Under the pieces are notes generated by a model. It worked only from the letters and a program-made list of their open reading frames with translations. It was not told the DNA's origin and ran no database searches. The translations under genes and the position numbers were made by a program. A DNA stretch of 5,061 nt from the NCBI GenBank assembly GCA_937888925.1, contig CALARM010000225.1:1-5061 (forward strand). Direction: 5' to 3'. This document shows positions 1 to 5,061 of the stretch, in pieces. The stretch comes from an uncultured Synergistia bacterium (GTDB taxonomy: Bacteria > Eremiobacterota > SpSt-956 > JAKJGF01). Numbering within the stretch: the stretch's first letter is position 1; each line of letters begins with the position of its first letter.

Positions 1-1409
1 TCCCTTACACGGCACTTAAAATATACATTTCCCCTTTTAATGCGTCCTTCAAGAGGTGAATAAAGATAACAGCCATGATCGGTAAAAGTACTGTATGTAG
101 CAGGGAAAGAACTTTTTTGATTTTTCGGATAAACAAGGAAATTTAAGATGCCTGTATAGGTTTCCTGCGATTTTCCCGATTTTCCGTAAATATTTACATT
201 ATATGTAACACCTTTCCGGGGAAATCTGGCTTTTAATATATATTCATTCCCTTCTTTCTGTAACAGTGTATAATTTTCAAATTTACTTTTACCATCATCT
301 ATACTGGCAGAAAGAAATACATTTTGAGGAGATTTTATTCTTGCTTCAAATTCTCCGTCAACAGTATTTTTATAGGTACCGGGACTGACCAGAGAAAGAC
401 CGAAAGAGAAAAATTTACCGGTTACATCAGGGAGATTTTCAAACTGTTCTTTTGTAAGAGGAGAACTGAGAAGCTGCCAGGCCGGTTCATCAGGGAAATG
501 AGAATAAATAAAACAGGCAGGCCCCAGAAACAAATAATCGGTATTGTATTGTTTCACATAGGTTCTTCCTTCTACATAACCTCCATCCCATGTGGAATCC
601 AGAAGATAGCACATGTTATCTATCTGAACTGCATTCCATGCGTGAGGGCCCAGGGTTCCACTGCTAGAATAGCCATATCCTTTTGCCACTCCTGTTATTT
701 TAAAACATCTCAAACCTGCCAGTTCACAGAATCTCTGATAGAGTGACGAAAAACCTTCACATACGGCAGTCCTTCTTTTAAGGACACTCGTGCTATCCAT
801 AGGAGGATAATTGCCGGAAAAATAACTTTCCACATCATATTCTATGTTGAGAGCAATCCAGTCATGGAGAACCTTGGCTTTCTCGTAATCATCAAGACCT
901 TCTGTGAGATATCTGACAAGAGAATATTCATCGGACATATAATTTTTCGGAACTTTGAGAGCCCTGCTCATGGGTTGTCCGTTTCTCAGGTTATGTATAT
1001 GAGTAAAAATCGAATCCTTTGCCGATACTTCTACCGGAGATGGTTCTGACTTTGCGACGGGAGCATTTACAGCAGGAGTCTTTCCGGCTTTGGCGACAGG
1101 AGTCTTTCCGGTTTTGGCGACAGGAGTCTTTCCGGCTTTGGCGACAGGAGTCTTTCCGGCTTTGGCGACAGGAGTCTTTCCGGTTTTGGCGACAGGAGTC
1201 TTTCCGGCTTTGGCTACAGGAGTCGGGGTTTCTGCGGCAAGAAGCTTCGTGCCTTCGGCAACTATAGTTTTTTTAACCTTCGTGCCTTCAGTAACTATAG
1301 TTTTTTTAATCTTCGTGCCTTCAGTAACTATAGTTTTTTTTATATCTGTAAAAGAACAACCGGCTAAAAAAAATATGAAACAGCAAATTAAAAATAAATA
1401 TTTTCTCAT
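1..1409 (-). CDS. KY-type transglutaminase-like lipoprotein with tandem-repeat tether (C-terminus cut by window edge)
   Basis: The reading frame opens at an ATG (1409-1407) and stays open for 469 codons to the window edge, so the stop codon is outside. Residues 1-18 form a lipoprotein signal (MRKYLFLICCFIFFLAGC) with lipobox LAGC; Cys18 would be lipidated. Residues 23-55 are three 11-residue repeats (KKTIVTEGTK plus I/V/L), residues 63-110 are six 8-residue repeats (TPVAK[A/T]GK), and a Pro/Ala/Lys-rich stretch continues to about 130. From about 155 comes a transglutaminase-like domain with the papain-fold triad visible: Cys217 in TAVCEGFSS, His256 in GPHAWNAV and Asp271 in LLDSTWDGG. The following HFPDEPAWQLL, FENLPDV and LVSPGTY motifs match the C-terminal region of KY (kyphoscoliosis peptidase) family proteins. 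Family knowledge allows protease, transamidase or non-catalytic binding roles; which applies is unknown. Likely location is the periplasm or outer membrane, held by the lipid and a long flexible linker. It is probably the last or a late gene of an operon, 40 bases after the preceding gene. Confidence 0.93.
   Translation of the reverse strand, partial: MRKYLFLICCFIFFLAGCSFTDIKKTIVTEGTKIKKTIVTEGTKVKKTIVAEGTKLLAAETPTPVAKAGKTPVAKTGKTPVAKAGKTPVAKAGKTPVAKTGKTPVAKAGKTPAVNAPVAKSEPSPVEVSAKDSIFTHIHNLRNGQPMSRALKVPKNYMSDEYSLVRYLTEGLDDYEKAKVLHDWIALNIEYDVESYFSGNYPPMDSTSVLKRRTAVCEGFSSLYQRFCELAGLRCFKITGVAKGYGYSSSGTLGPHAWNAVQIDNMCYLLDSTWDGGYVEGRTYVKQYNTDYLFLGPACFIYSHFPDEPAWQLLSSPLTKEQFENLPDVTGKFFSFGLSLVSPGTYKNTVDGEFEARIKSPQNVFLSASIDDGKSKFENYTLLQKEGNEYILKARFPRKGVTYNVNIYGKSGKSQETYTGILNFLVYPKNQKSSFPATYSTFTDHGCYLYSPLEGRIKRGNVYFKCRVR
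1080..1223 (-). repeat. Six 24-bp in-frame tandem repeats (TPVAK[A/T]GK)
   Basis: Six consecutive 24-bp units encode residues 63-110 of the transglutaminase-like lipoprotein. The units are identical except for a C/T change that alternates Ala and Thr at the sixth residue, and one synonymous base at 1215. In protein order the variable residue reads A-T-A-A-T-A. At the DNA level 1078-1149 and 1150-1221 are two 72-bp blocks differing at one base, so the array probably grew by duplication of a three-unit block. The encoded segment is rich in Pro, Ala and Lys, has no acidic residue, and is expected to be an extended, positively charged linker. Whole-unit changes keep the frame, so length can vary between strains. 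Confidence 0.95.
1245..1343 (-). repeat. Three 33-bp in-frame tandem repeats (11-residue unit)
   Basis: Three 33-bp units encode residues 23-55, directly after the lipidated cysteine. Each reads I/V-KKTIV-T/A-EGTK. The first two (protein order) are almost identical in DNA; the third has diverged at the Thr-to-Ala position and ends in Leu. This array is distinct in unit length and sequence from the neighbouring 24-bp array, so one linker carries two independent expansions. Each unit contains an A run of 7 or 8 in the coding strand where the paired lysine codons fall. Confidence 0.93.
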
Positions 1410-1420
1410 AAATTTCAAGA

Positions 1421-1428
1421 CTCCCTTT
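1421..1428 (-). promoter_or_regulatory. Ribosome binding site of the transglutaminase-like lipoprotein
   Basis: The coding-strand sequence AAAGGGAG lies 11 bases before the ATG at 1409-1407. The spacing is slightly long but no other start codon fits, since the lipoprotein signal begins exactly at this ATG. It supports independent translation initiation in the 40-base gap after the upstream stop. Confidence 0.65.
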
Positions 1429-1449
1429 CTATAGTCATTTCAGTAAGTT

Positions 1450-2001
1450 TCATAACTTATCCGACTCCACATATATCATGCCGCTTTCACAATCAGCTCG
1501 AAGAATAAGACCGAGTTCCAGGAGTATTTTCAAAAAGCTTCTGTTACGGCTCAATTTTTCATCTTTAAAGACATAGTCGTAAGATCCGCCGGGTGACCAG
1601 TAATATTTCTTCAGATAGGTTTTAACTATATAATCGATACCATTCCCTCTGAGTTCTTCAAAATCAGGTTTTGCTTCGTACAATTTGACAAGTTCTTTAT
1701 AAGCTTCATGAGATAGAACAAATTCTTTATCATAATTTTTCACCATAAAATCCACATAATCTTTCTGAGAAGGGAAAGATTTTTCCTCTGATAATGTCAT
1801 ATACCAGTCGGTGTTCGGGCAGACGATAAATGATTTCTCTCCGCTTTTCTGATCTTTAATTTTAAGCAAAACGAAAGCTTCTGCTGTGGAAAATTCTCCG
1901 AATCTCTTTCTTAAAATCGCTTCATTCTGAGAAGTTCCTGCAATAGACGGAATAACTGTGGTAAACAGAAAAGTTAAAACTATCAGTATAGTGTATGGCA
2001 T
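1450..2001 (-). CDS. Small exported protein of unknown function (183 aa)
   Basis: I do not recognise this family. The first 21 residues form a plausible Sec signal peptide with a hydrophobic core and a small-residue cleavage site (PSIA before GTS); the terminal lipobox cysteine is absent, so a soluble periplasmic or secreted protein is expected, about 160 residues mature. The mature part is rich in Lys, Glu, Tyr and Phe and looks like a compact mixed alpha/beta domain. It has only two cysteines, Cys61 (IVCPN) and Cys171 (ADCES), which could form a disulfide after export. No catalytic motif is evident. The start is well supported by a strong ribosome site eight bases upstream. It sits between an exported phosphoesterase (58 bases upstream) and the transglutaminase-like lipoprotein (40 bases downstream), all in one direction, so an envelope role alongside them is a reasonable inference, no more. 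Confidence 0.85.
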   Translation of the reverse strand: MPYTILIVLTFLFTTVIPSIAGTSQNEAILRKRFGEFSTAEAFVLLKIKDQKSGEKSFIVCPNTDWYMTLSEEKSFPSQKDYVDFMVKNYDKEFVLSHEAYKELVKLYEAKPDFEELRGNGIDYIVKTYLKKYYWSPGGSYDYVFKDEKLSRNRSFLKILLELGLILRADCESGMIYVESDKL

Positions 2002-2009
2002 AATAGCAA

Positions 2010-2018
2010 CTCCTTCCT
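2010..2018 (-). promoter_or_regulatory. Strong ribosome binding site of the 183-aa exported protein
   Basis: AGGAAGGAG on the coding strand, ending eight bases before the ATG at 2001-1999, is a near-ideal Shine-Dalgarno sequence with ideal spacing. It fixes the start and suggests efficient translation of this gene compared with its neighbours. Confidence 0.8.
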
Positions 2019-2059
2019 GTAACCAGTTATTGTTCTAAAAAATTTCACAATACCGGTAT

Positions 2060-3514
2060 TTATCTGAGATCTCCGGTATACAAATTGCCGAATCTATCAA
2101 TAACCTGAACAGAAATATTAGCTTCTTTTTGAGTCGGTTTTGCTTTAAACAGATGATAAGTCTGACCAGAAGACAGCCATGAATACTTGCTGTTCTTACC
2201 GGGTGGATAGAGCAGTTTTGCTGCAGGATCTTCTCCCCAGTAACGCTCCATCTCGCCTTTTATTACACCATTTTCCAGCCAGAAAACTTTCCACAGTGGG
2301 TCATAATTATATACGTTTGCTATAAAACAATCAGAATATTCTTTATCGCTTCCTACAGGATAGAGAGTGAACTGGTCATTTCTGGATTTATTCACGCCTT
2401 TAAAATACCAGGTCAATTTATTACCATCTACTTCATACACGTTGTATCCTTTTGGAGTGCCATCAATACCGATTTCGCCCTGCCACCATGCAGCGCTTGC
2501 AGCAACATGGGTATGCTCCAGAATAGTATCGGAAATTATAGTATTCCATTGTTCGTGACTGTGGCCGGCCATTATATGAACCTCATAGCCTTTAAGCAGA
2601 TCATATAAGACCTGTCCATTGAGCAGTGAATTTTTCTGTAATTCTAACAGATCTGGTTTTTTTTTCGACTCGGCATATATCGTGGGAATATGGAGAGATA
2701 AAATAATGGTGGTACCCTTCGGTACTAATTGTAAATCCGCTTTTAACCAGTCCAACTGTTTCTGAGCCAGATAGCCCATATAGTGATATGAATAGCCGTA
2801 GTAAAACACATCATCAAGTGTAATGTAATGAATCTTTCCTATATTAAAAGAATAATATGGAGGGCCAAACATGGTCTGATATGTAAGATAAGATGTTTCA
2901 TGGGTTATATTTGAGTAATCCATATCATGATTGCCGATGGCATGATAGAAAGGAATACCGGTTCCTGATAGTGTTGCAATATAAGGGTCAAAAAGATTAA
3001 GTCTATCAAAGACCATATCTCCGCAGGAAATACCAAAGACAGAAATAGAGGGATCAAGTCCGGAAATTGTTTCTTTTACATCATACACTACATATTCAAG
3101 TAAATCCAGTTCAGAAGGTTCTATTACCTGAGGATCTGCCATTACAATAAAGGCATGTTTTTCCTGGCTCTTTCTGCTTTTTATTAATTCAAAATTACGA
3201 ATAAATACATCACTGTTTTCATTATTAATCCTTTTATAAAAAAGAGGCAGACCATTTTCCAACGGTGCTTCGTAGCCAGACGGAAGGGTATAATAAATGA
3301 AAGATTTACCGGTATCACTGAGAAGATAATAGGTTCCGTCACTATCAGTAAGAGTACAGAATTCGCCGTCAGTCACTAAAATATTGGCAAGGCCTTTCTC
3401 CTGACAGCATATTTTTCCTTTAACCGTAATATGTCTGAGACATTCATCTGCAGACAATTGACACGTAAAAATTAGTAACACAAACAATGTAAAGAACATT
3501 CTAAATATAGTCAT
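2060..3514 (-). CDS. Exported calcineurin-like metallophosphoesterase (MetallophosN/MetallophosC architecture)
   Basis: The 484-residue protein starts with a Sec signal peptide (about 1-22, ending QLSA). Residues 28-67 look like a carboxypeptidase regulatory-like beta-sandwich (VKGKI, then GLANILVTDG and TDSDGTYYL). Residues about 119-325 are the calcineurin-like phosphoesterase core with all five metal-binding blocks visible: ADPQ (Asp127, Gln129), GD (Asp166), GNHD (Asn195, His196), LHIP (His275) and GHSH (His318, His320). Residues about 333-480 form the C-terminal domain of this family, with the typical AWWQGEIGIDGTPKGYNVYEVDG stretch represented by Trp343-Trp344 and Gly352-Tyr357. The DPQ first motif in place of DxH is usual for this subfamily. 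The enzyme should hydrolyse a phosphate ester using two divalent metals outside the cytoplasm; the substrate cannot be told from sequence. The ATG at 3514-3512 is chosen for its ribosome site; Met6 is a less likely alternative. Confidence 0.95.
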   Translation of the reverse strand: MTIFRMFFTLFVLLIFTCQLSADECLRHITVKGKICCQEKGLANILVTDGEFCTLTDSDGTYYLLSDTGKSFIYYTLPSGYEAPLENGLPLFYKRINNENSDVFIRNFELIKSRKSQEKHAFIVMADPQVIEPSELDLLEYVVYDVKETISGLDPSISVFGISCGDMVFDRLNLFDPYIATLSGTGIPFYHAIGNHDMDYSNITHETSYLTYQTMFGPPYYSFNIGKIHYITLDDVFYYGYSYHYMGYLAQKQLDWLKADLQLVPKGTTIILSLHIPTIYAESKKKPDLLELQKNSLLNGQVLYDLLKGYEVHIMAGHSHEQWNTIISDTILEHTHVAASAAWWQGEIGIDGTPKGYNVYEVDGNKLTWYFKGVNKSRNDQFTLYPVGSDKEYSDCFIANVYNYDPLWKVFWLENGVIKGEMERYWGEDPAAKLLYPPGKNSKYSWLSSGQTYHLFKAKPTQKEANISVQVIDRFGNLYTGDLR

Positions 3515-3524
3515 CTATCTAAAA

Positions 3525-3532
3525 TCCCCCTT
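3525..3532 (-). promoter_or_regulatory. Ribosome binding site of the phosphoesterase
   Basis: The coding-strand sequence AAGGGGGA ends 10 bases before the ATG at 3514-3512. It is the only purine-rich block close to the signal-peptide start and favours this ATG over Met6. Confidence 0.65.
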
Positions 3533-3549
3533 ATAATATTATTCAATAT

Positions 3550-3646
3550 CCCTTAAATTATTCAGATAAATTGCTTCTACTTAATTTTCATCTAAAGCCT
3601 TATTTTACGCCATTAAAAATGAAAATTCCTATACCCTTAAATTATT
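3550..3646 (-). repeat. Pair of 13-bp direct repeats flanking the kinase-phosphoesterase intergenic region
   Basis: The plus-strand sequence CCCTTAAATTATT occurs at 3550-3562 and again at 3634-3646, exactly 84 bases apart, about eight helical turns. The right copy covers the stop codon of the histidine kinase; the left copy is 36 bases before the phosphoesterase start. The two copies also share the preceding AT-rich bases in part. Same-face spacing would suit binding of a regulator to both copies, but in such AT-rich DNA a chance match is possible. No convincing -35/-10 pair was found in this gap. Confidence 0.5.
3583..3627. repeat. Inverted repeat in the intergenic region (9-bp arms)
   Basis: AATTTTCAT at 3583-3591 is the exact reverse complement of ATGAAAATT at 3619-3627, with 27 bases between. 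The arms are almost all A/T and there is no following T run on either strand, so it does not look like an intrinsic terminator. It could be an operator or a weak RNA hairpin after the kinase gene. Confidence 0.4.
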
Positions 3647-5061
3647 TTGAGTCCAGCACTTCTCGGACCTTCGCCGCAACAGTCTTTATGGAAAAAGGCT
3701 TTTCCAGAAAATTTACCGATTCATCCATGACGCCATGATGGGCAATCACATTCGCCGGGTAACCGGACATGTAAATACATTTCATAGCAGGTCTGATTTT
3801 ATGTATTTTTTTCATCAATTCTCTTCCGTTCATACCGGGCATTACTAAATCTGTAATCAGAAGATCTATATCTCCAGTATGTTTCTCTGCGAGAGAAATG
3901 GCCTGTACCGGAGTTCTAACCGTAAGGACGGTGTAACCGAGTTTCTCAAGCAACATCCTGCATGGCACAAGGTAATCTTCTTCATCTTCAGCGACCAGTA
4001 TAGTTTCTTTCCCTCCATGTGGTTTACCGGTAATCTTTCCTGAAGGTTCAGTTACAGGTTCCGATTTAAAGCGAGGCAGGTAAATTTTAAAGTTTGTACC
4101 TTTTCCCTCTTCACTGAACACATTGATAAAGCCATTATTCTGACGTACAATGCCATAAACAGTAGGTAATCCAAGACCGGTTCCTTTACCGACTTCTCTG
4201 GTGGTATAGAAAGGTTCAAAGATGTTTTCCATTACTTCTTTACTCATTCCAACACCTGTGTCACTTACTGACAGAAGGACATATTCTCCCGGAAGTATTT
4301 CTTCATTACCTGCGAAATATGAAGTATCAAACACCTTATTACATGTTTCCACTGTAATAGAACCGGTTTTACAGATGGCATCACGGGAATTGACTGTCAG
4401 ATTTACCACTATCTGTTCAAGCTGATTGGGATCAATTCTGACTTTCCAGATATCAGGGCCAGGTTTCCAGATAAGTTCAATGTGTTCACCAATGAGCTGA
4501 TAAAGCATTTTATGCATATCTGATAAAGTTTTATTTATATCCAGAATCTTTGGGCTTGCAGTCTGTTTCTTAGCAAAGGCCATAAGCTGTCTGACAAGAT
4601 TTGCCGCTCTCTGTGACGAATTAACAATCAGTTGAAGCTGAGAATATAATGGATTATCAGGTTCCAGATCCATCATAATCACTTCCGAACAGCCAATAAT
4701 AATTCCGAGTATATTATTGAAATTATGTGCCACACCGCCTACCATGCGACCTACAGATTCCATTTTCTGCGCATGAAGCAACTGTTTTTGCAGTTTCTCT
4801 TTTTCCTCTTCTGCATGTCTGCGCTCTGTTACATCAAGGCCGCAGGAATAATTTTTTTCTCCGAGAGTAATATAACCCCACGAAATATATTTTTTCGAGC
4901 CATCCTTGCAGGTAACTATTACTTCCTTTAATGGCCCGACTGTTGAATGATTCTCCATTGCATATGTGATCCGTGCCATCCATTCCTCCAGGAGTGACCG
5001 GCGGTATTCTTCATCGGGATAGGCAAGGTTAAACCATTCTGCACCTGTCGGTATATCCTCT
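3642..5061 (-). CDS. PAS-domain hybrid sensor histidine kinase/response regulator (N-terminus outside window)
   Basis: The frame is open from the right edge to the stop at 3644-3642, giving 472 visible residues. The ATG at 4979-4977 is not the true start, because the 27 codons before it (EDIPTGAEWFNLAYPDEEYR and on) are the front of the same PAS domain, which ends at GLDVTERR. A short coiled coil (EEEKEKLQKQLLHAQ) leads into the HisKA box (MESVGRMVGGVAHNFNN), with the phosphoacceptor His at visible residue 112 (codon 4727-4725). The ATPase domain shows the N box (LTVNSRDA), G1 (SDTGVGM), F box (FEPFYTT) and G2 (GKGTGLGL). A receiver domain closes the protein: acidic pocket EDE, phosphoacceptor Asp in LLITDLVMPGMNG, Ser in IYMSGY and Lys in FLEKPFS. 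It should autophosphorylate on His and pass phosphate to its own receiver; no DNA-binding domain is present, so output needs a further partner. The residue after the His is Asn, where Asp or Glu is usual. Confidence 0.96.
   Translation of the reverse strand, partial: EDIPTGAEWFNLAYPDEEYRRSLLEEWMARITYAMENHSTVGPLKEVIVTCKDGSKKYISWGYITLGEKNYSCGLDVTERRHAEEEKEKLQKQLLHAQKMESVGRMVGGVAHNFNNILGIIIGCSEVIMMDLEPDNPLYSQLQLIVNSSQRAANLVRQLMAFAKKQTASPKILDINKTLSDMHKMLYQLIGEHIELIWKPGPDIWKVRIDPNQLEQIVVNLTVNSRDAICKTGSITVETCNKVFDTSYFAGNEEILPGEYVLLSVSDTGVGMSKEVMENIFEPFYTTREVGKGTGLGLPTVYGIVRQNNGFINVFSEEGKGTNFKIYLPRFKSEPVTEPSGKITGKPHGGKETILVAEDEEDYLVPCRMLLEKLGYTVLTVRTPVQAISLAEKHTGDIDLLITDLVMPGMNGRELMKKIHKIRPAMKCIYMSGYPANVIAHHGVMDESVNFLEKPFSIKTVAAKVREVLDSK

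Noticed and set aside
324..1049. Plus-strand open frames at 324-746 and 864-1049
   Set aside because: They lie antisense to the transglutaminase-like domain, whose minus-strand frame has clear family motifs and a catalytic triad. The plus-strand products show no recognisable domain.
1078..1221. CRISPR-like short regular repeats
   Set aside because: Units are directly adjacent with no unique spacers, 24 bp matches eight codons, and the array lies within a coding frame.
1019..1434. Two plus-strand open frames with regular repeats (QESFRLWR and ATGVFPV type)
   Set aside because: The repeats are a shadow of the 24-bp array; any frame across an in-frame repeat stays open. The minus-strand frame continues into a lipoprotein signal on one side and an enzyme domain on the other.
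1445..1458. Small hairpin AAGTT-TCAT-AACTT at the end of the 183-aa gene
   Set aside because: Only five AT-rich pairs, no T tract after it, and it overlaps the stop codon; too weak to call a terminator.
2367..2558. Plus-strand 63-codon open frame
   Set aside because: Antisense to the conserved C-terminal domain of the phosphoesterase, with no ribosome site or domain of its own.
3583..3627. Intrinsic terminator after the kinase gene
   Set aside because: The stem is nearly all A/T, the loop is 27 bases, and no T run follows on the minus strand.
4222..4931. Plus-strand open frames at 4222-4425 and 4725-4931
   Set aside because: Antisense to the ATPase, HisKA and PAS parts of the histidine kinase; they have no independent support.
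4977..4979. ATG as start of the histidine kinase
   Set aside because: The frame is open upstream to the window edge and those 27 residues complete the PAS domain, so this is an internal methionine.

Overview
This window is an AT-rich stretch of bacterial DNA with four protein genes, all on the minus strand. The first and last run off the window edges. No rRNA, tRNA, CRISPR array, transposase or phage gene was seen. A lipobox-type lipoprotein, signal peptides, a hybrid histidine kinase and good Shine-Dalgarno sequences point to a bacterium, probably with a Gram-negative type envelope. The strong purine-rich ribosome sites argue against Bacteroidota, even though the phosphoesterase family is common there. 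No marker gene is present, so I do not name a phylum; spirochaetes, Lentisphaerae-like groups or deltaproteobacterial lineages are only guesses.

Reading in the direction of transcription (right to left): (1) 5061-3642 is the C-terminal part of a sensor hybrid histidine kinase (PAS, coiled coil, HisKA, HATPase, receiver). Its start lies outside the window. (2) A 127-base AT-rich gap holds a 13-base direct repeat and a 9-base inverted repeat. (3) 3514-2060 is an exported calcineurin-like phosphoesterase with an N-terminal carboxypeptidase-regulatory-like domain and a C-terminal domain typical of the MetallophosN/MetallophosC architecture. (4) 2001-1450 is a small exported protein that I do not recognise. 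(5) 1409-1 is a lipoprotein with two kinds of short tandem repeat, followed by a KY-type (kyphoscoliosis peptidase-like) transglutaminase domain with an intact Cys-His-Asp triad. Its C-terminus is cut by the window edge.

Genes 3-5 are separated by 58 and 40 bases and each has a ribosome binding site, so they plausibly form one operon for exported, envelope-associated proteins. The kinase is 127 bases upstream and may be a separate unit or the head of the same transcript. A shared function for the cluster is inference only. The most distinctive feature is the repeat-built tether of the lipoprotein: three 11-residue repeats followed by six 8-residue repeats, the latter apparently made by duplication of a 72-base block. 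Several A/T homopolymer runs near its 5' end could allow slippage.
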